Part shown: one piece after another, positions 35,763 through 44,938 of the stretch
How the letters are laid out: each line of letters starts with the position of its first letter
Numbering within the stretch: position 1 is the first letter of the stretch
From: Planctomycetota bacterium
Lineage (GTDB): Bacteria > Planctomycetota > UBA1135 > GCA-002686595
Assembly (NCBI GenBank): GCA_029259595.1
Contig: JAJDEW010000127.1
Span: 1-49,338, forward strand
Direction: 5' to 3'
Length of the DNA: 49,338 nucleotides
The notes under the pieces: generated by a model
Database searches by the model: none
What the model saw: only the letters and a program-made list of their open reading frames with translations
Told to the model about the DNA's origin: nothing
Position numbers and translations under genes: made by a program

Positions 35763-38699
35763 CTAGAACGTGTTGCTGAGGGTTCCGCTGGCCTGGCACG
35801 AAGCCGGTTGAACGGCTTGCATGTGATAGGTGCTGCCAGCAGCACCCGCCGGAACAGGAATGCTGAAGGTCGCATCCCCGTTGGCGTCCGTGGGCGTGCG
35901 CGCCACGATCCGGAAGGGGCGTGCGAGACCGACTTCGATCCCGCCACAGTTCCCCAGGTTCATCGTCGAGCTTCCGAGGCTCAGGCTGATGAGGATCCCG
36001 ACGGCCCGGTTCGGCTGTGCCCCCGTGACGTTCACGGTGAAGAGGCTCCCCGCGACTCCCGGCGCCGGAGCCGACAGGCTCATGCCCGGGGCCAGCGTGA
36101 CGGCGTCGAAGTGGTCCGGTCCCGGACTGCCTTCGACGTTCGAGATGTCGAGGAAGCTTCCGATCGGCTCGCTGCTACCGGCGGCGCCGACCGCGGCGAT
36201 TTGACGGAAGCTCGCGTCGGCCAGGAGTGCTGCCCGACCGGCGACGTTGTCGGAGGCCGTGCCGTCGATCGGGATGATGATCTCGGGGTGGTCGAACGGA
36301 GCCTGCTTGAAGCGCACCCGTTCGTCCGTCTGGGCCAAGAGGAAGTCCACCAGTGCGACCTTGTCCTCTTCGGTGAGGAAGGTCTCGAACTCCACCTGGA
36401 GGTCCCGGATCAAGGGATCACGCTCGGACTCGTTCGTGATCGGGAAGTCTCCGCCGCGGGCGTAGAAGTCGATCAGTTGACGCAGGGTCAGGACGCCGCC
36501 GTTGTGGAAGTACGGGCCGGTGAGCTCGACGTTCTTCAGGCTCGGCACCTTGAAGTTCCCCATGCGGCCGACCCGGTTGGGCGTGGGATAGGTCCCCGTG
36601 GGCAGCAGGATGAAGTTCGAAGGAGCGACCGTGTCCGGAAGGAAGGTCGTCTGGTTGACGTTCGGGAACAAAGCACCGGTCGGGAAGTCGTTGACGTACG
36701 GCTCCAGGTGGGCGGGCAACGGCGGGACGGGATTCAGGGGATCGGAGAACTCACCGACCGGAAAGCCGCCCTTGCGAAGGGCCAGGGCCGCGATCGAGAG
36801 CGGAAGGCCGAAGGGATCGTCCGCCCCGCGTCCCAGGTCCTCGGCGATCGGGCGCACGCCGATGTTGTAGATGCCCTTGTCCAGGAGGGCGATTCCGTCC
36901 GGAGCCGCGATGCCGTCCAGGGCCTGGTTCATGGCGTCGATCTCCATGGTGACCCTGGCGTTGTCGTTCAGAGCTTCTTCGAGCAGGAACCCCGAAAGGA
37001 GCTTGTCCTCACCCGTGATCGGATCGGGAGGGAACACCCCGTGGATGGCGACCAGGGAGTTCTCGGTCAGGTTCGGTCCGAAGTGGCAGATGTTGCAGCT
37101 GCCGCCTCTTCCCAGCGGGTTGCGCCGCGAGAGGTTCGTGTTCTGGAAGATGTCGTACCCGAAGAGCTGCCGCTCGCTCAGTCCGACGACCTGGACGCCC
37201 GGGGTCACCGGGTCGATGTCCTCGACGATGCCGAGGAACTCGTCCGGGTTCGCTTCGTGGAACTGGTCGAAGGGCGACTGGTCCGGGTTCAGGATCTGCG
37301 TGTAGGCCTGTGTGGAGAGCCCGAAGAAGAGGCTGAAGTTGCTTTCCTTCTGGGCAAACTGGTCGGTCGCGGCCGGGTTGGCGGCGCCCGGCACGATGAC
37401 CAGTGCAACACCGTCGAAGGGATCCGCGGGTTCGGGGACCTGCTGGGTGTGGTCCGTGAGGTTCGACCACAAGTCGGCGCGGAAGGCCTGCTCGATCAGC
37501 TCGGCATAGCTGATGCTCAAGCCGGGCATGCCGGGCGTGATGTTCTGGTTGGAAAGCGGACCGAGCACGCTGTCGGTCGGGTCGACGAGCTGGTTCGCCA
37601 GCGGAGTGACGCCGGCCTGGAGCAGCTTCTTGCCGATCTTGGCCCAGTTGCGACCGTCGAAGGACATCTCGAAGTTGCTGAGCGCGGGGCCCGTCGCGAG
37701 CGAGGCAAAGCTCGAGAACCGGATCAACTGACGCGTGGCCTCCAGTCCGGAAACGCCGTCCACGAAGACATGCGAATCGGGATCGGAGGCGCCGTGCGGT
37801 GTCCCGCCATTGAAGTCCTGGCGGGCACGACCGTCCCAGAAGTTGTTGAAGTTGTGGGAGGCCGCGAAGAACGTCGGAGTGTTACGCGGTTCGACGCGAC
37901 GTACGTTCTGGAAGACGTCACCGACGGGATCGGCTTGGGCGATGCCGAAGTCGGGCCGCAGGACGGGCGGGTTGGTTCCGGGAATGAAGGCGCTGGGTCC
38001 GGGCGTCGGGATGTCGACGAACTGACGCCAGCGAACGCCCATGGAGGACAAGACGTCGTTCGAGTCGCTGAGCACGTTCTCCGGGTTCAGGAGCGGCTCA
38101 CCCTGCGTGTTCGGGTTTGCGAGCTTGTGGAACGGGAAATCGCCCGCGTCCACCTCTTGGTTCTTGCCCTTGATCGAAAGCAGGCTGTCTCCGGCGAGGG
38201 TGGCCGGATTCAGCTGGTTCTTGGTGCGGTTGTCCGCACCGGCGTGGAAGTGACAGGATCCACAGGCCTGGACACCGTCGCTGCCGACCTGCATGTCCCA
38301 GAACAGGGCCTTTCCGAGACGAACCGCCGCGACGCGATCCGTGATGAAGTCACCCTCGTAGAGGGGCAGTGCGAGCGCGCGCTCGGGTTCCCCGTTCACG
38401 AACGGAGAGACGCCCACGGCCGGAATCTCGTAGGAGATCTCTCCGTTGTCGAACAACAGAGGCTGGCCCGTGAGGGTGTTGCCGAAGATCGAGTGAACGG
38501 CGAGACCGGGGATCGGAGTCAGACCCGGGAAGAGAATGCGCTCGAGGGGCAGCGAAGCGGTCGGGTTGCGGAGAACCTCGATCATCTCCTCTGTGGTGGG
38601 GATCGCTGTGAGCGATTGCGCAGGGGCCGGGGGGGCCAGGGACACGGCAGCTGCGAGTGCAGCGACGGCTGCCCCGCGATTCATAGACGGCAAGAACAT
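35763..38699 (-). CDS. Di-heme cytochrome c peroxidase/MauG-like protein
   Basis: This is a 978-aa exported protein, much longer than classical di-heme peroxidases (about 350 aa). A signal peptide (AAVAALAAAVSLAPPAPAQ) is followed by two heme-c sites, CGSCH at residues 146-150 and CNICH at 535-539. The family stretch VPSLKNVELTGPYFHNGGVLTLRQLIDFY follows later (first part VPSLKNVELTGPYFHNGG). The last ~110 residues form a beta-rich tail domain (AQPNRAVGILIS ... YHMQAVQP ... LSNTF). It could reduce peroxide or oxidise a surface protein. ATG 38699 is chosen for its GGAGAGG ribosome site 7 nt upstream. An ATG at 38684 is the alternative. Confidence 0.85.
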   Translation of the reverse strand: MFLPSMNRGAAVAALAAAVSLAPPAPAQSLTAIPTTEEMIEVLRNPTASLPLERILFPGLTPIPGLAVHSIFGNTLTGQPLLFDNGEISYEIPAVGVSPFVNGEPERALALPLYEGDFITDRVAAVRLGKALFWDMQVGSDGVQACGSCHFHAGADNRTKNQLNPATLAGDSLLSIKGKNQEVDAGDFPFHKLANPNTQGEPLLNPENVLSDSNDVLSSMGVRWRQFVDIPTPGPSAFIPGTNPPVLRPDFGIAQADPVGDVFQNVRRVEPRNTPTFFAASHNFNNFWDGRARQDFNGGTPHGASDPDSHVFVDGVSGLEATRQLIRFSSFASLATGPALSNFEMSFDGRNWAKIGKKLLQAGVTPLANQLVDPTDSVLGPLSNQNITPGMPGLSISYAELIEQAFRADLWSNLTDHTQQVPEPADPFDGVALVIVPGAANPAATDQFAQKESNFSLFFGLSTQAYTQILNPDQSPFDQFHEANPDEFLGIVEDIDPVTPGVQVVGLSERQLFGYDIFQNTNLSRRNPLGRGGSCNICHFGPNLTENSLVAIHGVFPPDPITGEDKLLSGFLLEEALNDNARVTMEIDAMNQALDGIAAPDGIALLDKGIYNIGVRPIAEDLGRGADDPFGLPLSIAALALRKGGFPVGEFSDPLNPVPPLPAHLEPYVNDFPTGALFPNVNQTTFLPDTVAPSNFILLPTGTYPTPNRVGRMGNFKVPSLKNVELTGPYFHNGGVLTLRQLIDFYARGGDFPITNESERDPLIRDLQVEFETFLTEEDKVALVDFLLAQTDERVRFKQAPFDHPEIIIPIDGTASDNVAGRAALLADASFRQIAAVGAAGSSEPIGSFLDISNVEGSPGPDHFDAVTLAPGMSLSAPAPGVAGSLFTVNVTGAQPNRAVGILISLSLGSSTMNLGNCGGIEVGLARPFRIVARTPTDANGDATFSIPVPAGAAGSTYHMQAVQPASCQASGTLSNTF

Positions 38700-38808
38700 C
38701 ACGCAACCTCTCCATGGGATGTCCGAAATGGGGATCGCTCCGGACGCAACTCCGAAACTCGCTCGGTGAGCCCGAGCATCGACTACCGAAACCCTAAACG
38801 GGTTTCCC

Positions 38809-38894
38809 TGCAATTGAGATTGCAAGATGCTAATAAGGCCCTTAGTGCATGCGTAGGCATGACTTAGAGTTACAAAGGTGCAAGTTGCATTGCC
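38809..38894. promoter_or_regulatory. Two operator-like inverted repeats upstream of the peroxidase gene
   Basis: The exact repeat TGCAAT-N4-ATTGCA lies at 38809-38824, and a weaker copy (TGCAAG-N4-ATTGCC) 70 bp away at 38879-38894. They are about 110 and 180 bp from the peroxidase ATG in an AT-richer stretch. A separate 7-bp inverted repeat, GAAACCC/GGGTTTC, sits next to them at 38788-38806. The rest of the 379-bp gap holds the terminator of the next gene. Confidence 0.55.
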
Positions 38895-39021
38895 GCTAGG
38901 ATGCCCCATTCGCCAGCGAGCTGCAGGCAAGCGTTTCCGGCCCAGGACCTTTGCGGTCGGGCCAGGGATCACGGCGCAGGGCTCTTCCCTGGCACGGGGC
39001 GGTGCGAGACCGGAACGAAAA

Positions 39022-39054
39022 CGCCGGCCGACCCCTCTCAGAGGTCGGCCGGCG
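39022..39054 (-). terminator. Terminator downstream of PKD protein 2
   Basis: CGCCGGCCGACC (39022-39033) pairs perfectly with GGTCGGCCGGCG (39043-39054) around a 9-nt loop. On the minus strand TTTT follows (39021-39018). It lies 24 bp past the stop at 39079. Confidence 0.75.
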
Positions 39055-39078
39055 CCGAAGCAGAGACTCGTGCGAGCC

Positions 39079-41313
39079 TCAGGGAGTGACCGTGATGAAT
39101 CCCACTTTCGTCTCGGTATCCGTTCCATCCGGCCCCACTCCCGTCAGGGAGACCGTGTAGGTACCCGGGGTCGTATAGACGTGGGCCGGGTTGCGCAGGG
39201 TCGACGAGCCACCGTCCCCGAAGTCCCAGGTGCCGGTGTCCGCCGTCCCGATGACGACGCTGCTGCGGAAGCGGACGGTCAAGGGCGCGGGTCCCGACGT
39301 GCGGTTGGCGAGGAAGTCGACTTGCAGGACAGTGGGTGCAACCTCGTTCACCGTGATGCCGTTGATCACGGCGGTGGTGTTGCTGCCGTCCGGTCCGGTG
39401 ACCATGAGGATCGGCGAGAACGAGCCGAGATCCGCGAAGGTGTGAACCGGGTTCTGCAGGGTCGAGGTCCCTCCGTCACCGAAGGCCCACAGCCAGCTCG
39501 TGACGACTCCCGTCGACTGATCCGTGAAGGAGACGGTGAGGGGGAGCTCCCCTGTATCGCTCGATCTCGAGAACTGCGCCATCGGTCCCGTCGGGCCTCC
39601 GCCGGTCGTGCCGGGGGCGGGTTTGCGGGTCGGCGTGATGGGGATCACGTTCGGTGCAGACGGGGGCCAAGCCAGAGTGTTCACGCCGGCCACGAAGGGG
39701 TGGAAGGAGAGGACGCGGTTCTGCTGACCGCCGGGGATGGCCGCCTGCGTGCGCGGATCCCGACCCGAGAAGGGGAAGGGCTCGAGCGGAACGGCGGTGC
39801 CTTCACAGGCGCCGTCGCAGCCACCGGGGCCGAGCCTGCGGTCGAGGTTCCAGGGCAGACCCGCGAAGATGTTCGGCGTGTCGAGCGCGGCGAGGTTGAT
39901 CTCGACGAACTCGGGGAAGCCGAGACCGACCGGCGTCAAGTATTCGCCGTTCGTCGCCTCGTTGCCGTTGATGTCGCGGGTGATGATGCCCGGAAGCAGC
40001 GTCGCTTTGTGGCGCGAGCGCCCGATCATCTCACGCGAGATCGGGGAGAGGATCGCGAACTGTTCACCGAGGTTGCCGCCCGCCGGACAGCGTCCTGGGA
40101 AGCCCGCGTTGATCAGGTTCTGGCAGGGGTCATTGCGTGCGTCGGTGGCCTGGGTGAAGTCGACGTCGTAGCGGAACTTGAAGATGCCCGCTGCGGTGGC
40201 GCCGACGCCCTGGTTGGTCGTGTCGGGGTTGTTGCTGGTAGAGCCGATCACGTACTCGACGTCTCCGTTCGTGGCGGGATCGACGTGGAGGGCGAACAGG
40301 TCGACGTCACTCGCGGAGAGCGAGTTGAAGCCGATGAAGAGCGCGCGTACGCGCTCGTTCTGGAAGCCGGGAACGTCCCACTCGACCTCGTCGAAAATGA
40401 GGTAATCGGGTTGATCGGGAGCGAAGCGAGTCGTGATCGAGGAGAAGACGAAGACCGTGTGCACGGACAGGAAGTACTCGCCGGCGATGTACTCGAAGTT
40501 GCCCTCGCAGGCGAGGGAGTCCCCGACCTGCAGGGGGGCGAAGAAGCGGGAATCGGCCATCGGGCTCTGGCGGTTGTTCACCGGTGCCCAGGGGTCGCCG
40601 ACGCCGTTCGCGTTCGCGGCCTGGCCCACGAGCGCGGCGTCGGCCACGGGGTCGAAGCCCGCGCGTTGCTCGACCGGAACGGTGCTCGGGATCCCGATCG
40701 GGACACCTGTCGTGGCCGTGATCGTGTAGTTGTCGGAATCGACGCCATAACGCTCGTCCGGACTGCAGTTGGGTCCACCGTCACAGCCGCGACCTTGCTG
40801 GATCGTGAAGCGTCCGGTTGGATCGTTGATCCGCACCATGATGCCCGTATTCGGATCTCCGGGCGCTCCGTCGATGACGAAGTAGCCGTCGGTGTGGTCG
40901 ATGTAGGTGACGACGCCATTCACGACTTCGGCTCCCTTGGCGATCTCGACGTGACCGGCGATCACGGTGCCGTCCGTTCCTCGGTTGCCGAGGATGTTGG
41001 CCGTGCCCTGGTTGACCTTGGTCTGGTCGAGCGTGGCCAAGCCGGCCTCCGCGAATGCCCGGGCGGCGGGCGGAGCCTCGGTGAACATCTGCTGCAGGGT
41101 CAAGCGGTTCGCCGGCAGGTCGATCAAGAGGTTGCGGGGAATGATGACCTTCTGGCCGGACACGACGATTTCGCCTCCCGACCAGATGTCGGACGGGTCG
41201 TCGACGGTGATCGAATCGATCGTTCCGGCGATCAGGGCCCCGGTTTGGGCGTGGGCCGTCGACGCGATCAGCGTGGCGGCAACAAGTAGAGCGATGCTCT
41301 CGTTGCTTCTCAT
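39079..41313 (-). CDS. Secreted PKD-domain protein 2
   Basis: This is a 744-aa exported paralogue of 33256-35511 with the same order: a signal peptide (IALLVAATLIASTAHA), the Cys-containing unknown region (GCDGGPNCSP is identical), a Pro/Gly linker shorter than the poly-Gly of its partner, two PKD domains (WLWAFGDGGTSTLQNPVH; TWDFGDGGSSTLRNPAH) and the end VGFITVTP. PKD domains usually mediate protein or polysaccharide contacts at the cell surface. The N-terminal region is not recognised. It is transcribed toward the peroxidase gene and has its own terminator. Promoter-region sites are shared with that gene. Confidence 0.8.
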   Translation of the reverse strand: MRSNESIALLVAATLIASTAHAQTGALIAGTIDSITVDDPSDIWSGGEIVVSGQKVIIPRNLLIDLPANRLTLQQMFTEAPPAARAFAEAGLATLDQTKVNQGTANILGNRGTDGTVIAGHVEIAKGAEVVNGVVTYIDHTDGYFVIDGAPGDPNTGIMVRINDPTGRFTIQQGRGCDGGPNCSPDERYGVDSDNYTITATTGVPIGIPSTVPVEQRAGFDPVADAALVGQAANANGVGDPWAPVNNRQSPMADSRFFAPLQVGDSLACEGNFEYIAGEYFLSVHTVFVFSSITTRFAPDQPDYLIFDEVEWDVPGFQNERVRALFIGFNSLSASDVDLFALHVDPATNGDVEYVIGSTSNNPDTTNQGVGATAAGIFKFRYDVDFTQATDARNDPCQNLINAGFPGRCPAGGNLGEQFAILSPISREMIGRSRHKATLLPGIITRDINGNEATNGEYLTPVGLGFPEFVEINLAALDTPNIFAGLPWNLDRRLGPGGCDGACEGTAVPLEPFPFSGRDPRTQAAIPGGQQNRVLSFHPFVAGVNTLAWPPSAPNVIPITPTRKPAPGTTGGGPTGPMAQFSRSSDTGELPLTVSFTDQSTGVVTSWLWAFGDGGTSTLQNPVHTFADLGSFSPILMVTGPDGSNTTAVINGITVNEVAPTVLQVDFLANRTSGPAPLTVRFRSSVVIGTADTGTWDFGDGGSSTLRNPAHVYTTPGTYTVSLTGVGPDGTDTETKVGFITVTP

Positions 41314-41439
41314 GGCAACTACCTCTGTGAAGACTCTGCGGGGGACGAATGAAATCCAGCGAGCGATGGGGTTGGCCCGGTGGAACTACCTCGCTGAACC
41401 CTAGGAGTACGCAAAGACGTGCGGGTTCGAATTCGCATT

Positions 41440-41514
41440 TGCAATCTGGTTTGCAACTTCGCAATCAAGCGGATAGAACACGTTTCCAATTAGCAAATTG
41501 CAATGTCGATTGCA
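41440..41514. promoter_or_regulatory. Two operator-like inverted repeats upstream of PKD protein 2
   Basis: The exact TGCAAT-N4-ATTGCA repeat lies at 41499-41514 and a one-mismatch copy (TGCAAT-N4-TTTGCA) at 41440-41455. Both are 125-200 bp upstream of the ATG. The surrounding 41430-41520 is strikingly AT-rich for this window, as expected of a promoter. From 41520 to 41731 I see nothing further. Confidence 0.55.
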
Positions 41515-41731
41515 GCATGGAAAGGTGCGGATGAACGTACGGAGCCGCAGCAATTCATGCCGCTTCCAGCCGGTGAGCGGTTCGCGGGCCGTGTCGTGGA
41601 GCGGTCGAAGCGGGAACGGAAAGCGAATGCGGCGCTTCTTCCCCAGGAGTTCGTTGACCAGCCACGAATGATCTTGTCAACGGGCTCCCAAGAAGGCCTT
41701 TCGACGTCGTCGAGAACCGTTCCGTAAAGAC

Positions 41732-41755
41732 CGAACGGACGCCTTGGCCCGTTCG
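41732..41755 (-). terminator. Probable terminator of the carboxypeptidase gene
   Basis: CGAACGG (41732-41738) pairs with CCGTTCG (41749-41755) around a 10-nt loop, about 40 bp past the stop at 41797. On the minus strand GTCTTTA follows. This is a plausible but weak Rho-independent terminator. Confidence 0.5.
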
Positions 41756-41796
41756 CAAGGAAGCGGCCGCGACTCGCTCGTGGTCCCGCGCCTTCG

Positions 41797-44256
41797 CTAT
41801 TCGAAGACGAGTTCGTCCTTGTTCGTCACCACCAAGGCTCCGCCGTGGAGCACGAGCGCCTGGAAGTGCAACTCGACCGCGAGCAAGCTCGGATCGTTCG
41901 GCAGGGTGACGAGCTCGCGCCCGAGGCCCCCGGTACCGACCAGCCCGGTCGTGAAGCGCCCGAGCGGCGGGAACAGGAGGATCGTCCCGTCGATGAACGG
42001 AAGTGTGAAGCTGGCCGGGTTCAGACTCCAGTACGTGACGTAGGGGTCGCCGGCCGTGCCCGTGACGTGCACCGCTACGGGCGTGCCGAGCGCGGGTCGT
42101 CCGTACAGGTTGAAGCGGGGCGCGGAGCCGAAGGTCTCGACCAGAAGCTCGTCGACCGCGGCCTCGGTGATCGAGTTGTTCGGCTCGTCCTGCGCCACGA
42201 AGCGCAGCCGCACCGTCGACGTCGCAGGGACGAAGTCCTCGACGGCGAAGCTCCGCTGGGTCCAGGCGTTTTCGAGACCGAGGACGCCCTCGAGCTCGAC
42301 CCATGTGGCGCCGTCGTCGTTCGAGATCGAGACCTCGAACAGGTCGTCACCATCGTCGTTCGCGTACCAGCGCGAGTAGCTCACGATCGCGCCGTCGACG
42401 TCCTCGAGATCGAGCGCCGGCGTGATCAACGTGGTGATTCCGCCGTCGACGTCGTCGTCGCCGGCTCCGGTCCCGCCGTTGCCCGTCGTGAAGCAGTTCA
42501 CGCCGCCCGGAGACGCATCGTCTTCGGGGTTCATGGGGCCGAAGGCGCCCGACGTGCCGACCGGATCGCCAAACTCCCAAGTGCCCGTCGCGGCCGTATC
42601 ACCGACCAGACCGACGATCCAACCGAGGTCGACCTCGACGTCGTCCGTCAGGAAGGGTCGCGGCGCGCCGATTCCCACCGTGCGCGTCATCGTCTCCACG
42701 AAGCCGTCCCAGGCGACGGTCAGCGTGTAGGCCAGGGCACCCGCCTGGGGAGCACCGTCGATGGTCAGCGTCAACGGGGTCGCGGCGTTGTTCGCCTCGG
42801 CGAACGAGCCGAGTGTCCCGAAGTCGTGGCTCGCGTTGCCGAGCGTGACGTCGGGGCTCGCGCTCGTGAGGGTCACGGTCACGGGCGTCGCCGTGGCCGA
42901 ACGACCGCTGTTGCGCACAGTGAGCCGGAGCTCGATCGTCTCGGCCGGATCGAAGTACCCGTCGCCGTTTCCGACCTCGGTGCGCGACTCGGAGGGCACG
43001 CGCACGAACGAGCCCGCCGCGAGTGCCGTGCTCAGGAAGCCCGGCAAGTTCTCCTCGGCGAGCGGCACGATTCGGTTCGTCGCCGGCCAGAAGCCGTCTC
43101 CGTCGCCGCCGATCTCCGGGGTGAAGGACAGCGTGTCGTGCAGGGCATACTCGTGGTCGTTCGTGCCCCCGTTCGCGAGGTAGAGCACGAGCGAGACGGG
43201 GCCTGCGACGTAGCCGTTGGCCTCGGTCGCGAGACCCGCGAGCTCCGCGAAGGCCGCCTCGTCCGGGCTCGTCCCGGCGACATAACCCCAGGGGTACAGC
43301 CACAGGTTCGAAAACGTGTGGACGGAGAGCGCGGTACGGAAGTCACGCGCGACCATGAAGGCTTCCATGGCCTGGATCTCCGGCTCGCTGGCCGGGGCGG
43401 TACCGCGGTAGGTCTCGGAGAAGGTCGAGGGGCTCGAGCCTTCGTTGTCCGTACCCCAGCCGAAGGTGTAGTTGCGGTTGATGTCGACGCCGAACGTGCT
43501 GTCCCCGTTGTCGCGCCGATTCTTGCGCCAGAGGCCGCCGCCGCCGGGTGTATTGACCTGATTGAAGACGTAGCCGTCCGGATTGACGACCGGCACGAAC
43601 CAGATCTCGCGGTTGTCGACGATCCATGTCGCGAGCGGATCCGTCCCATAGTTCTCGACGAGGTGCAGGAAGGCCCACAGCAAGGCCTGCATGCTCTCGG
43701 GCTCGCGCGCATGGTGCATCGCGTCGAAGCGCACCTCGGGCTCGTTCTCGTCGACTCCCGGGTTGTCGCTCAGTTTGATGGCCCACAGGTCACGCCCTTC
43801 GAGCGATTGTCCCAGGGAGAACTTGCTCGTCGTGAGCGCGGGATAGGCGGCCGCGATCTGATCCAGGACGGACACGACCTCGGCCCACTCGTAATAGCCG
43901 CCCTGCGAACCCTGCCCGAAGGGCGGACTGAGCCAGGCCCCGAGCGCAGCCGGCCCGGCCGCGCGCGCGGCCTCGTTCGAGAGCCGCGACGCGTAATGCG
44001 CCACGAGATCCTCGCGCACCACGACGGCCTCGAACCCCGCGGCCGCGAGCCGCGCACGCTCCTCGGCGTCCCCGACGACCTGAACACGCCCCCCCTCCGG
44101 CGCGACCCAGACGACGTCGAAGTCGGCCGCGCGCAGTTGCGCGAGCCCCTCCGCCCCATTCGCGAGACGGACTTCGAGCAAGGCCTCGGGAGCCGGGACG
44201 AGAGCGGTGGGGGAGGAAGAGTCCTGGAAAGCGAGGAGCGCGAGAGCGAGGAACAT
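41797..44256 (-). CDS. Secreted M14 zinc carboxypeptidase with tail domain
   Basis: This is an 819-aa extracellular metallopeptidase. The zinc ligands are H182 and E185 in HHAREPES plus the His in LSVHTFSNLW. Substrate-binding Asn-Arg is in DINRNYTFG and the catalytic Glu in FTPEIGGD. After the catalytic domain (about 115-430) come beta-sandwich regions (PVTVTLTSASPDVTLGN; an MAM/jelly-roll-like SYSRWYANDDGDDLFEV) and a ~110-residue terminal domain (FNLYGRPALGTPV ... ELHFQALVLHGG). The N-terminal hydrophobic stretch is short (MFLALALLAF), so export is likely but the signal is weak. Confidence 0.88.
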   Translation of the reverse strand: MFLALALLAFQDSSSPTALVPAPEALLEVRLANGAEGLAQLRAADFDVVWVAPEGGRVQVVGDAEERARLAAAGFEAVVVREDLVAHYASRLSNEAARAAGPAALGAWLSPPFGQGSQGGYYEWAEVVSVLDQIAAAYPALTTSKFSLGQSLEGRDLWAIKLSDNPGVDENEPEVRFDAMHHAREPESMQALLWAFLHLVENYGTDPLATWIVDNREIWFVPVVNPDGYVFNQVNTPGGGGLWRKNRRDNGDSTFGVDINRNYTFGWGTDNEGSSPSTFSETYRGTAPASEPEIQAMEAFMVARDFRTALSVHTFSNLWLYPWGYVAGTSPDEAAFAELAGLATEANGYVAGPVSLVLYLANGGTNDHEYALHDTLSFTPEIGGDGDGFWPATNRIVPLAEENLPGFLSTALAAGSFVRVPSESRTEVGNGDGYFDPAETIELRLTVRNSGRSATATPVTVTLTSASPDVTLGNASHDFGTLGSFAEANNAATPLTLTIDGAPQAGALAYTLTVAWDGFVETMTRTVGIGAPRPFLTDDVEVDLGWIVGLVGDTAATGTWEFGDPVGTSGAFGPMNPEDDASPGGVNCFTTGNGGTGAGDDDVDGGITTLITPALDLEDVDGAIVSYSRWYANDDGDDLFEVSISNDDGATWVELEGVLGLENAWTQRSFAVEDFVPATSTVRLRFVAQDEPNNSITEAAVDELLVETFGSAPRFNLYGRPALGTPVAVHVTGTAGDPYVTYWSLNPASFTLPFIDGTILLFPPLGRFTTGLVGTGGLGRELVTLPNDPSLLAVELHFQALVLHGGALVVTNKDELVFE

Positions 44257-44314
44257 GCCGGAGAGCTTCGTACGGGTTTCGTGGGCGGGAGGAGCCCGCG
44301 AGTGTACGCGAAGG

Positions 44315-44900
44315 CCTCAGGACGTGGCGCACACTCCGTCGCTGGGCGGGGGAGTGCGGACTCGCGCAGCCGCGTGCGCGGTGCTGGACGCGGTGAGGCG
44401 GGTTTCCGCGGGAGTGTGGTGGTGCGGCCGCGCGGGACGCAACCCGAGAGCCGGGCGGTCCGAGAGTTGCGGGCCGCGTCCTGAGGATGTCTCGGCCTGC
44501 GACTCTCGGATCGCCCGGCCCTCGGGTTGCGCCTCTCGCGGCAGGAACCGTCTCGCCCTCGCCAGTCCCGTTCGCAGCGCCCAGCGATTGCGAGCCGAAG
44601 GCGAGCGAGTCCGTGGAGCGGAAGCGACCTGGGAACTCTCCAGGACGCCTCGCTCGCAAGCGGTTCGCGCCGTGAACGAGGTCGGGCAACCGAAACGATC
44701 GCTCCCGCGCGAAGCGCAACCCGAGGGCCGACATGCGGTCCGTTGCTGGCGTGACGACCTCAGGACGCGGCGCAGGCTCCGTCGCGCGCCTGTGCCTGAT
44801 TGCGCGGCTGCGCCGCGCAACGGCACGTACGGAGCCTTTCGGCTCCGAGGCTGCGGCCCGCCTACGGCGAGCCTCCGCAGCCCTCGTCACCGCCCTACGG
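44315..44900. repeat. Palindromic intergenic repeat, locus B
   Basis: It fills the 682-bp gap between two divergent genes. Cores related to CCTCAGGACGCGGCGC occur at 44315-44330 (one mismatch), inverted at 44473-44486, and forward at 44758-44773. The last two form an inverted pair centred near 44622. The forward arm has the same hairpin string as locus A, for example TTGCGCGGC/GCCGCGCAA. No gene is recognised inside. Because both flanking genes point outward, the element cannot be their terminator. Confidence 0.8.
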
Positions 44901-44938
44901 GTTGCCGTTGCCCTCCCCGTCGCGGGTAGACTCCCGCC

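Noticed and set aside
35646..38867. Plus-strand open frame of about 1070 codons
   Set aside because: Antisense to the di-heme peroxidase, which has heme motifs and a signal peptide; the plus-strand translation has no recognisable feature.
38878..41289. Plus-strand open frame of about 800 codons, and its relative at 33358-35766
   Set aside because: Both are antisense to the paralogous PKD genes; their similarity to each other merely mirrors that paralogy.
41415..41450. tRNA-like GGTTCGAAT sequence
   Set aside because: It lacks a paired T-arm, anticodon arm and acceptor stem; it is part of the AT-rich promoter region of PKD protein 2.
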